NCBI GenBank assembly: GCA_918026815.1
Contig: CAKJVC010000013.1
Location: forward strand, 1-64,000
DNA length: 64,000 bases
Direction: 5' to 3'
DNA from: Chalara sp. BL73
Taxonomy: Eukaryota > Ascomycota > Leotiomycetes > Helotiales
A model generated the notes under the pieces. It made no database searches. It worked only from the letters and a program-made list of their open reading frames with translations, and was not told where the DNA came from. A program made the position numbers and the translations under genes. Positions 11,113-22,000 of the stretch are shown one piece after another; the stretch's first letter is position 1; each line of letters begins with the position of its first letter.

Positions 11113-13393
11113 TATTTGACCGAACCTTTTCTTGACCATCGTATCACCCAGATCATTAATTAAAACCCTTTTATTTCCTTATTTTCTATTTTACAAATCC
11201 TTTCATAGAATTTTTTTCTCTGTCACCACCTTTGAGCACACGAAATTGTCATCTCATAACTTCAATAGCAGTAAAGAAGGAAGGCATATCCGAATGAGCA
11301 CGTGGTAACTGTGATAGTTGTATTTGTGGTAATTGCAACGTTGAAAACAATTAAATAATTTACTAACAAATCAAAAATTGTTATTATTTAACTTTAGGCC
11401 TTTTGCAAGGTTCAAGGGTCTGGCATTTTATTAGCTTACAAAAGTGTTAGTGGGGCTATTTAAATTTTGTAATTAACTGTAGGAAGTAGGGGTTTACAGA
11501 TCCACATACGACCCACCGGGTCACGTGGTCCGAACAACCCCCATTTTGTAGAATCTAGAGTAGAACCTAATACAACAACAACAACAATTATTACCATATC
11601 CATCAAGAGCAAGAGCGCGGCCTACAAAGTAGAGCTGCGCCTTTTGCCCCGTGGAAGGTGAGACACTTGAACCAACATTAACATCTCGGCAAATAAAAGT
11701 ATAAGCCTGCTAAAATTACTGCCGAAACTGATTTTGGATCCCACTTATTAGGGAGCCCCAGACTAGTAATTTAGCCTCACAATTTACCCCGCAACTCTAA
11801 TTCAACGTCATTGCATACGTGACCTTTATTAGCCAGGCAATTACCTGACTTATTTGTTACAAGAACTCGCACTTGCACACAACCAGTCCACCTTGAACAT
11901 TTCTGTATACAGTGTCCAGGGGTGAGATGTTAACAAGGCAAGAAGAAAAAACACTGCACAAGGGGCGAAAGAGCAGCGTATGAGCGGTGGCAGGTTTTGT
12001 CACCGTCGAGGTTTGTCCTACTGGGATAGAATAAAGTAGAGGCTCCGCATATCCTAAGGATCGGCTCCGGCCATGCGGTGTATGATAAACATTTGGGTTA
12101 TCTGCCGCCTAAGAGGGTAGAGCACAGGGATTACAATACAGATGCTATTTGTCACATAGAATGCCTCTATCTGCTGCTTTGAGACTGCCTAGATTATAAT
12201 ATTTCAAATATCTTTCATGATTACCTCTATGGCGTTTGTGGCTACACAATCTCCGCCGCTAAGGGCAGTTTAGATATTGGTTCCTATGACCGTTAATCTT
12301 CACTAGACGATAAAGCAGAAGTTACCTTGAAACATTCGCACAGGTCGCGATGTTGGCGTTATTTGGCATGTAGTCCTCAGACGATGTCACCGTTCAAACT
12401 CTCAAAGTATATAGAGGTTATGTAGGCTCAGGAGGAGCTACCTGTTTCCCCCTAATCGCTCCAACTGTCGCCAACTTATAACGGTCGGCTACCTATAAAA
12501 CGCGAGGCCGATTTCAAACGACAGGCAAGTGCCCAGCTAAACACCCTCTTGGCAACTACCACCCAGTGGAAGGTCAAACTTAAGCTAGAGGGCGGCCCCA
12601 CGATTGTGACCCCAATTCTTGTCGCTAGCAAATCTGAGATACTGGGTGCCTTCCAACGCGGGAGGATCAAAATTACGAGGAAGAGTTTAGGACCGGGTGG
12701 CGTGCCACTTGGAGGGGCAAGAGGAGATTCCCAACCAGCCGGTGCCGAGAGGGGAGAAAGGTGGTGAGGCTGGAGACGAGAATACCTATGAATGAGAGCC
12801 TTCAGAATTGATAGCCAGGGCTCTATCAGTCATGTGTGTAAATCATGTAGGAAAATAGCCACCCAGTAAACAAACATTCTCTCACTTACTCCCTGAGCAG
12901 TACACACATGTGAGGCTCTCCTGCTGCTTTTTGTACATACTTAAAAATAAATTTAACATCAGGATTAACGTCCAACTGGGAGGGCTCAACTCCCTCAATG
13001 TAACTTTATGATCTTACTTATAGCTGAGTACTTCCGAGTCCCTTTCGCGAACAACTCTTGATTCCCGACCACTTCTCCTCTAGCCTCGGCTTGCTCTCCC
13101 TCAGCCATATATTTCCCACTGCGTGGGCTGGGCTCGACATCTCTGGGTCCGGAAACGCTGTGACCATGTTCAGCTGTGCAGCTGCGGCCTCGTTGGGCTG
13201 TTGCAGGATTGTTGGCAAGCGGACATGGGAATAGGTATACCGGAGTTTGTTAGAGTTACCAGAACTTATTTTTAATCGGTAATGCAATTGAAAAGCTCAC
13301 TCTTGAGAGTCTTGGTTCCTTGATCCCCTTGCGTCTTCTCCCTTGTCAAATATCGACAAGCCCACACACCCAGGTGGAGGCTAAGCCGCGGCT
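11113..13393. other. Long intergenic stretch, no gene seen
   Basis: AT-rich just after the transposon, then mixed composition. It contains one dispersed repeat (11479-11659, annotated separately). A 72-codon open frame at 12549-12767 and an 89-codon frame at 13018-13287 have no recognisable family, no start context or intron support, and are not called as genes. Confidence 0.5.
11479..11659 (+). repeat. Dispersed repeat, copy A (inverted partner at 44612-44774)
   Basis: About 180 bases starting TGTAGGAAGTAG and ending CCCCGTGGAAGGT recur in opposite orientation at 44612-44774. The copies share long identical blocks such as CAACCCCCATTTTGTAGAAT. Many of the remaining differences are C/T or G/A, and the number of ACA triplets differs. 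The start with TGT could be an LTR edge, but no matching end or target duplication was found, so the element class is open. Confidence 0.75.
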
Positions 13394-16300
13394 TCATATC
13401 CCTAATGTCAACTGTTCGCAGATTTTCTCCATTACCTTGAGCCTGGCCTCGCCACGTCCACCGGTGCGCACCTTGTCCCCGGCTCCCTGGAAGGCCCTCC
13501 AGACCTCGACGAAGCCGGCATGGCTCTTCAGCTTCTCGAATACCGCCTTCATTAGCTTGGGGTCCTTGGCCACTTTAGTGTACAGTTCAGCCTTGTCACT
13601 TTCGATGCCGTCGTTCCAGTAGTGGAGGCTGGTTAGCTGGAGCATGTATAGGATCAGCCCAGCGAGGCCTGATGCGAAGGCTGTGGCGAGCGAGGATCCC
13701 TCCGCACTCCTGTTCCTGGGTCCAGCGCCAGCGTTATCGGCCATTCCCTCGTCCTGCTCCTTCTCCACTACCCGTCCGGGGAAGAGGAAATCGACGTTGT
13801 CCCTTGAGAGGTAGTAGTATTTGGCCCCCATAGCTGTCCCCGCCCCAATCTTGATGGCCGGTCCCCGGCCTGGGTAGCTGTTGTCCTTGGTCTCGCCCTG
13901 GTCATTGCTGCTGCAAAACATGAGAATATTTGCTACGTTCGCATCCCGGACAGCACTGTCCAGGTCTTTAAAGCCCCTGTCCGTATTGGTGCCCATCTTC
14001 TCGATGCTCCAGCTCATATTGATGATGGACACGCCGTAGTCCGTGGCCCATCGGATAGCCTCGGTGGCGCTTTTGACACTGAAATGCGACCGGCCGTCCG
14101 ACTGCAAGTGCCCATCAAGTTTGAGCGATAGGATTTGCGCTTTTGGGAAGACCCGCGAAATGAGGCGGGCCATCATGGTCCCGTGTCCGCCGGCCGACAC
14201 GTAGAAAGAAGAAGACTCGTCATCGCAGAAACATTGCCCACCCACGACACGCTCCTGTAGGTCCTTGTGCGTCGTGTCGATGCCGTCGTCAATGAGGGCA
14301 ATCTTAATGGGCGCTAGGCTGAGCCGTGGGCCTTTAGCGGTTTGAATAGAAAGAATAGGGAGGTTGTTGATGAAGTTCTTGAACTCGTCCACGCACTTGA
14401 GCCAACGGTGGTTCTGGAGGGCGTTCTCGTTCTTGATCTGCCGTCTACGAATGTGGCTGGATGGTGTTTGACGCGGCGAGTTGTGAAGTGGTGCTACCTC
14501 GATCTCTTGTCCGCTGGGCCGATTGGCAGACTGCTTAAGGCGCTCTTGGAAGGTGTTGAAATTGCACCCGTCTCGTTCGCTGCCCTCCACACTATCCTGC
14601 GCTCAAGATTATTTGTTAGTATTCTTGTCCGTAAAGTGGGGAGCCCGCACGGTGACTACACCTGGGAATGGTGGCGCACCGATTGTATATAGACATTAAT
14701 CTTAGTCAAGCAACAGAGCTGTGCCAGACCTCCCTTAGAGTCGCTCCAGCCACGGAGGACAGCGTTTTTGCCGCTCCAGTACAGATTTACCTCACGGACA
14801 TTCGGGGCTGCCTTGGCGATAGTCTCAGCACATAGATCAACTTTATGCCAGTTCCAAATCTCGACATCGAACGGGCTCACTGACTCCTCAATCTGACTGT
14901 CAGTGTGGGGCGGAGAGTGGGAGTCCTCGACAATGAGCTCGATGATTTTCTTGACCTGTGCTTCCTCGCGAAGCCAGTTGAAAATAATTCTCAGATCCGT
15001 CCTCCCTAAGGATGAATTCAATGGCTTGATTGGATTGTGCTGGTCGTCTGTCTGAGCCACTGTTGGCTGCTCAGGGGGCGGTTTGGGTTTGATGACTAGG
15101 TGTGGGATGTGCACCAACTTGAGTATGTCCTCTAGGTTGGCGCACTTGTAACCCGCTTTGAAATCTGCCTCTTCGATCTCCCCTTCTTTGCCCTCTAAGT
15201 TGAAATCTATTTGCTTCCAGTTCTCTATAGTTGGGGAAGCCTTATTAGCTGATAATTGCCGCCTAACGAAATGCGGTTTGAATGGAGTCTAACTACAGAG
15301 TATATGAATTGCCACTCACCTTTCACAGCGCCATACAAGAAAAGGAAGGCATTCCGACGATTTTTGGTGCGGAGAAACGTGTGCTTAAGGTATCCTGCAA
15401 TGCGCTGGGCGCTTTCTTTGTCTGCCAAAATCTCGCTATTTGATGCTCGTAAGGGCCTAGTAGGCATTTTCGGTTGCACTTGAGATAGTCTCCGACTTGA
15501 GTGTCGTTTCCTAAGGGTGATTGGATTTGTGACAGACGTAAACTCGCTTTTGGGCTTTTCGAGGTCATTATACTCATCGTTTGGGATATTGTCTGTTGTT
15601 GGGTTCCGGCTTTGGAGTCGGGAATTGTCTGGGGAAGGCTCTCGACGTGATGTTGCGTCCCTGTCTAGGCCGCCATAATCCGCGATGCACTTGTCCTGCG
15701 CGCCTTTAGTAGTTTCTTCCATCATCATGATTTTGTCCAACCCTTCTCTAGACTTTATAATCCCTTGTCTTGGAGTATTCGCATTACCGGAGCGGTGCTG
15801 ATTGACGGTGGCTTTCTCCCATTCTTGGAACGTAGCCCGGTGACGCCTATACACAGATGGGACGGAATTTCCTGTATCGTCATATAGATCCAAAGCCTTC
15901 TCACAGCGCTCGATCAGCGACTTCACAAGGTCAACCTGCTGGGGGTTGCACCGCTTCCCCTCGACGGCCAGATGGAGCGCGGTTAGATTAGAGGAGTTCC
16001 TTTTGCAGAGTGTGGTCTTGCTGGCATTTTCGACTAAATCACTGACAAGTTGAATGTTAGGACTCTCGCTCTTTGGCCCACAAGGCGTCATTTTCTCTAT
16101 AGCCAAATGAACCACGGTGTTTCGGTTTGGTTTGTCTTGGATCGTGAGAATATCGTCGAGGCTCCACCTGCTCAAGCCGTCTTCGTTCTTGAACTGCTCG
16201 TGAGCGTTCAGCATATATCGCAGGACTCGGTAGTTTTTGTTCTGAATGGCTATGTGGAATGGTGTCCGCTGCTCATGGTCCACGTCAGCCAGCTTCTTTC

Positions 16301-16784
16301 CGGCAATCTCAACCGTCCAGTACACGAGGGACTCCAGTTTTCTGGCGAATCTGTCTTTGGCCCTAGCGGCCAAAATGTGGAAAACGGTAGAGCCATCGGA
16401 ATTGGAGCTCATTAATATTGATTTGTGCCTATTGAAGAACTGGTTTTTGAGTCTCTCGGTCTCTCTAGCAAGTCCCTCCGCTTCTTCCTTCTCCTCCTTA
16501 GGGCGAGTGTTATTACTGCCTCTTGCCTCCTGACTCTTACTCGTCTTCTCAATGCTCCAGTTCCCTTTCGTGAATATCTCTTCCTCAAGGTCATCTAGCT
16601 CCTCAGCCTCCCCTTGGCCCGACTCTTCATAACGCTCGATTTCGCTCCCCATTAGAGCCTTTTCGTGTAGTTTGTTTTGGTGAGATGGGCCCTTCCACAT
16701 ATAGTTTAAAATGGGCTGTGCCGAAGACGATATAGCAGAAAATGGTGCTCTTGATAGCTTGATGGATGCAATGCTAGTGTGCAA
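13394..16784 (-). CDS. Ankyrin-repeat protein with a C-terminal subtilisin-like (S8) serine protease domain
   Basis: Three exons (16784-15320, 15224-14662, 14596-13394) with introns of 95 and 65 nt keep frame and give about 1076 residues. The start could also be the Met at 16652. The N-terminal third has an acidic/basic low-complexity stretch, then ankyrin-like units (DGSTVFHILAARAK, QRTPFHIAIQNKNYRVLRYM, NLTALHLAVEG). A middle region reads FDVEIWNWHKVDLC and VREVNLYWSGKNAVLRGW, seen beside subtilases in fungi. The protease domain has the full set: Asp in IALIDDGID (~779), His in GGHGTMMA (~814), oxyanion Asn in CSSNDQG (~907) and Ser in EGSSLATAF (~978). There is no signal peptide, so it should act inside the cell. 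Proteases fused to ankyrin repeats are plausible NLR-like or cell-death effectors; that role is inference. Confident in domains, less so in the exact start. Confidence 0.85.
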
Positions 16785-17051
16785 TGGGAACCTTAATCTT
16801 GTCAGTGCGCTGACTGAGCCAACTCACACTTGGTACCTATACGCGTTGATTACAAAGGTCTCATACTGGGTCATTGATCTTCCGAGTTTGCTTGGTGATG
16901 GCTCAACTGAGAAAACATTGGAACGATTCAATTGCATGTTCTCGCGATGGAGGGTTACACTACATATGGTGTTATCAAAGCACTAACTACAGCCAATGAC
17001 TACTGCATGGGCTTCTCTTTGTCTCGCACATAACCACTGGGCCCGCTACTT

Positions 17052-18101
17052 CTAGACCTTGGCGGTACTCTTGCCTTCGGCAAAGTGTTCCTCGGTAATG
17101 ACACCGCTCTTGATCCTCATGATGGTGATTTCCTCAAATTCCTGGAGATCGAGGTCCCCCAGCTTATTTGTGGTGTAGATTCTGAGTTTGTTAGTTGGCG
17201 GCAGCCGGGGATCAAACAAGATGGGGTCGTCGAGGGGCGTGGATTTGAAGAGGCTGGACAAGGCTGTCCATCGGTCCGTCTTGGCAGTAATCTTCAAGTC
17301 GCACTGGAAATGGCTCGTGGCGTCTGCCCTCTTCAACAGGATAACACCCCGAAAAGACTGAGGAACGCCTTCCTGGGAGATAGGGTTCTCCAACAGCGTC
17401 CACGCAGCGCTGTTAGGCTCGCCCACATCCTTGTCGTATAGCACTGACTCGCCAATTACGGTGATGTACTTTGTTTTGTTGCGGGCCTCGCTCTTCTGCC
17501 ATGTTACCAACCCTTCAGCTCCCATGCCTCCAACGAGGGGCGCACTTAACCCACCTGTGGCCTCACGAGTCACTGTCTCTTGTAAGGTTTCGGGCATCAG
17601 GCAGGTCTTGTCCTTCGGTGCAATGTCGAGGACCTCAGGGTCGGGATCGTCTAGGCCAAGGCCCTTGAACACAAACTCAATATCGACGGATGTGGCACGG
17701 CGGCTGTGACTCTTGGAAGAAAAGGAGCACTGGAACACAATGAGCGTTGCGTTCGACGTCTGGTCATCTGCAGACAAGGCGCCGTGCACAACGTCGACTA
17801 TCTTGCACTGGAATCGGACAGCCCCTCTGCGATGGTCACTGCCTGTCTTCCTCTGGTAAGGGTCCTCTACATTGTTGCGAATACGGTATGCATTTTCTTT
17901 ATCTGATGGCATGAGCACAGTGTTGATATTAATAACACCTTCCAGGTCCGTTTCCTCGTCGTCCGTGGTCGAGTTCCCCCAGTCATTGGCGTTAAAAGTG
18001 GTGCCCATCATGCTAGTTCGAGCCCAATATTCAATCAACCTGAAATTTGAATCTGGTAAATCTTCCGGTGGAGGTTTAGAACTTTGCTCCTCCTCTTTCA
18101 C
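17052..18101 (-). CDS. Conserved fungal protein of unknown function
   Basis: A single 349-codon frame, rich in beta-strand-like segments (RFQCKIVDVVHGALS, ATLIVFQCSFSSKS, TSVDIEFVFKGLG, TKYITVIGESVLYD, QSFRGVILLKRADATSHFQ). It has no signal peptide and no membrane segment. The pattern VDIEFVF..DPEVLDIAPKD followed by AAWTLLENPISQEGVP resembles a fungal hypothetical family with no named domain, probably a beta-sandwich. It lies 267 bases upstream of, and on the same strand as, the ankyrin-subtilase gene, so the two could be functionally linked, but nothing in the sequence proves it. No upstream exon was found. Confidence 0.65.
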   Translation of the reverse strand: MKEEEQSSKPPPEDLPDSNFRLIEYWARTSMMGTTFNANDWGNSTTDDEETDLEGVININTVLMPSDKENAYRIRNNVEDPYQRKTGSDHRRGAVRFQCKIVDVVHGALSADDQTSNATLIVFQCSFSSKSHSRRATSVDIEFVFKGLGLDDPDPEVLDIAPKDKTCLMPETLQETVTREATGGLSAPLVGGMGAEGLVTWQKSEARNKTKYITVIGESVLYDKDVGEPNSAAWTLLENPISQEGVPQSFRGVILLKRADATSHFQCDLKITAKTDRWTALSSLFKSTPLDDPILFDPRLPPTNKLRIYTTNKLGDLDLQEFEEITIMRIKSGVITEEHFAEGKSTAKV

Positions 18102-19065
18102 ATCGCGGGAGTCCAGCCTCCGTAAATAAGGCTAGATCATGGGCGAATATCAAAACATCTTCACTCCCGAGGGCAGAAAAACGCGCGGCCCCATGATCAG
18201 CTACCGATTGGTATTTCGTTCGCCTTCTTGGTGAAATCACTGCGTCCTTTGAGCCGGGGTAGCACAACATCTTACTCGGCGCCTATCACGCCATTATTGC
18301 CCCGGCCGTCCTCCAATTTTTATTATTATTATTGTTATTCCTCTTAACGTCCTGTATCAGCCGAATACCATGTAGGACGGCAACAGGAATCCTTAGATCT
18401 TGCCAGGCCCAAAAAGGGCCGGTAAGGCTATTTTATATGTATATTTTTATACATATGTTTTTAAAACAAGGCAAAAGCACAAGTATTCTTGTAATTGCTA
18501 ATTAATTGTATAGCCGTAGTATAAATCAAAAACTAACACTGGAAAACCTTCGTGCTTTGCATTAAAAAGCTCCAACCCGTCGTACGTGCTATACCTGCGG
18601 GTAGTCATTATAATTTACCGTTAATTCTATACGCTGTAGTGGTGGTTGCCTCTGTTTGGTGGCCACGATGGCCACAACTCCAATCGATTGTGGCAGTGAT
18701 CGTGATTGTGATCGTGATCGTGACTCAGTTCCGGCTCTGCAGACTCTCAAAAGAGAGCTATAGGTTCGTACGGGACACCGCATACGATTGTTGGGTCTTC
18801 GTCCCCTAACACATGCGGCAATATTTGTCTTCAATCCACTTGGGACAGTTGCAGCTACCGGTGGCAGTGTAACCAGTTATCTCCCCAAGTAGATGTACAA
18901 TTCCTGCACAGGACAGAATCAATCCAGTTTTTGGAGCCGGAACATTACATTCACCATCAACCCCGATCTGTCTGTCAAGCCCTAGTTTGTCCCCGACTCA
19001 CTATTTTCTCAGATCTAACAGTCAGAGCATATCGCGATCCTGTTGTAAGCCTTTAATCGCCCAAC
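18102..19065. other. Intergenic region with a short hexanucleotide repeat
   Basis: Between divergently transcribed genes (minus at 18101, plus at 19066), so it should hold both promoters. It contains a GTGATC-type microsatellite at 18696-18724 and an ATT run near 18320. Short open frames here follow the microsatellite and are not credible genes. Confidence 0.5.
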
Positions 19066-22000
19066 ATGTCGTGTATTTCGAGGTGAGTGAACTCTGGCTC
19101 ACGATTGGAATTCTTCTAATTTTGGGCATGTTTAAGGGATCTCACTATTGTCATCGCGCATTCATTAGAGAGGGACATCTACACAAAGGAGGAGTCACTC
19201 TATTCAACACCCTTTAATTTCTCACTTGCGGGGCGCCAGTTTAGCTGGCTTCTATCTACCCTGCAAGGTTGCAGCCCGGCTCAGGTGACAAAAATCGTTG
19301 TCACATACAGCCCCGGCGAACTAATCCAAGGTTATTCTTCCGGTAATTTAGCAAGAGAACAATCTATTGCGCTATTAGAACTACTCCAAAAGCGCCGAGA
19401 CGGCTCTGGACCTATCATCTTCGTTGGCCATGGTCTGGGAGGGGCGATCATCAAGCATGTGAGAATGCCTACCTTAACTTATTGTAATTTATAGCCCTCG
19501 TCTCTAACGAACAAATTCCTTGCCTTAGGCTATTACAGCTGCGGCCCGTGATATGATCAAATATCGAGGCATTTATCTGTCGACCAGACTATTTGTATGT
19601 TCCAATGTTGTCCAATATCCTCAGTAGCAGCCACTAACATTATACTATGCAAAGCTGTTCTTTAACTGTCTTCACCGTGCAACCACACGACCCGAAATTG
19701 CCAATCGTGTCGCTCGATGGCTTTCGCTAGTGGCAGACCCTAGCTCGCCCGCTCTTCTCTGTTCCATCGAGGCTATCGCGTCCTTTGTTATCGAGGCGAA
19801 TGAAGTCTTCTGTGAGACAAAAATAACTGAGTTCGCTAGAGTAGTGAGCATCTATTGTACAGATGGAAATGATACCCAGGCTCAGGTAAGTAATGGTAAC
19901 TTATCTAGTCTCTCTCAAGTTAAGGGAAAACCAGTCTAACACGTCGAATACTCGAAGGTTACCTACTCACTGGGTACTGTCCGCGAGAAGGTTATTCGTA
20001 TCACGGGCGAGAAGGGTGATAATCAGGCCGAGATATCAATAAAGAAAGCTGCTGGAATCGCGGCGAGTGCGTTGAACATGCTTCTGCCTCTTGCACCGAC
20101 TAACAGTCGCTCTCAGCTACATTCACACATCCAGCAACCAACACCTGGCTACAGGTGATGCATTACCTTGCGCCTTCAGCCAAGCCAGTCATCAGCCCAC
20201 TGCACTCAAACAAGAATACGATAAGCCGGATTCTTGAAACTAACACCTACCGCAATTTTAGTGCCAGCGCCCCCCAAATTCCGCTTACGCTGTGCATCCA
20301 CGGGTCGAGTGCATCCGATGTTGCCCGCAGCTTCTGTCAAGTATTCGAGGAAGAGCCAATGCATGGGCGACGAATCGCCCTCTACTTCACGTTCGATCGC
20401 CATGACGACCGCCGCAACTCAGCTCTGCCAATGGTGACTTCGTTCAATGCCCGGATCCTGATGGCATCAGATACGCGGTGGGGGAAAGTCACCCGCAGAT
20501 TTGATGGGCGGTTCGACAAGCGGGCACCCTTTAGGACTTGGTGTTTGTACGATGCGCTGCAAGTCTTTTCCTTGTTAACGCAGGGGAAGGAAATCCTTTG
20601 CGTGCTCAACAATGTGGATCAGTGCGAGCCTAAATCGCGAAAGCAGTTCTTCCAGCATGTTCGGAAGACAATTATGCTGACTGAAGATAGCTTTAGGCTT
20701 CTTCTCACGGCTGAGGATCTGCTTGACATACCCCCGAGCTGGGATTGGGCATCGCTCGATGCTGGCCCTGATTTGAAAGATGCAACAGAGAACAATAACT
20801 TACCACTCGAGAATCTGGAAGGTTATCATGGGTCACAGAGCTCCACTGCTGCCATCCTCAATGAGGCCACTCCAGACTCACGCAATTCCGAGGCCGGCTC
20901 GGGCGCCATGAGACACGCCATATCCCGACGCAGCGACTGCATAGATCCGCTACACGCCAGCAATACAGATCTTACGGAATTTTTCATGGAAATCACCAAC
21001 ACTTGCTTCAGGGAAATACTCCTCGCTCACACAATAGAAGCCACATCGCCCATCGCAGTGCAGAAGATCCTTGCTCTCCGCCTCAGCAAACCTATTACTC
21101 CCCAGTCCTTCTTCCGGAATCTCGTCGATATGATTCCTGACTCCGATAGACAGCTGGCTCAGCAAGCAATGGCCTGGGTGCTGTGTGCCTTTCGGCCTCT
21201 CAGCGTTCAAGAACTGACCATGGTTGTTGCTTGGCTGCAACATCGTAAGTTTCTGGGCGAGACCGTCCCTGAGAAGGATTATAGTAGGCACCTTCTCTCA
21301 TCGATTACAAGTTTACTCTGGGGCTTCCTCGCAGTTGAGAATATTCCTCAATAGCGATAGTGGCGGGTGGTTCAGCGTCGGTGAGCGGGATCATGGCCGC
21401 ATTGTGCGTCTCTGTCTGGAACTCCTCCAGCTGGAGAGCTTTCGGCAATGGGAAGAGGAATACTACGGGTTTGAGTGGGAATTCGAGCCGACATCTGCCC
21501 CCAAGTTCCGCTCTATATATGAGGACCGCTCAACCCTGCATCGTTACATCATCACGTACTGGCAGGAGCACTATCGGCGCACCTCCATTACTAACCGACC
21601 CAGGAGCGAGGTAAAGCACTTTTTTGACGAGAAAAACAGGCGGTTCTGGAGGACTTGGGCAATAGCCAGAATGGCTATGTCCAACCCCCTTAACCTCGCA
21701 GAACGACCGGAACAGCCCTTCAACTATGCACTGCCGTTTCTGACTGCGCTTGGGGACGTCGATCTCCTGAAAGATTGGCTAGACGATAGGGCCACGGAGG
21801 CGTCTTTGGCCGATTTGCCTATGGCACTTGTGCAAGGAGCCTACGTGGGTTCGAGGGAAATGGTCGAACAGATTCTTATCCTCAAGGATAACGAGTCATG
21901 GAAATCGGGTGACGCTCTTAGAAACGCCATTTTCGTAGCCGCCTCATACGGCCACTCTGAGGTCCTTCTCCACCTCATCAATGCAGCTCCCGACGGTTAT

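Noticed and set aside
12549..12767. 72-codon plus-strand frame (MATTTQWKVKLKLEG)
   Set aside because: No family, no neighbours that fit, short; chance opening in GC-richer sequence.
18552..18834. Overlapping frames on both strands rich in Val/Ile or Arg/Ser
   Set aside because: Produced by the GTGATC microsatellite.
21245..21334. Possible 90-nt intron (gtaagt...gcag)
   Set aside because: It would remove a sequence that looks coding and, being a multiple of three, would not repair the frame.
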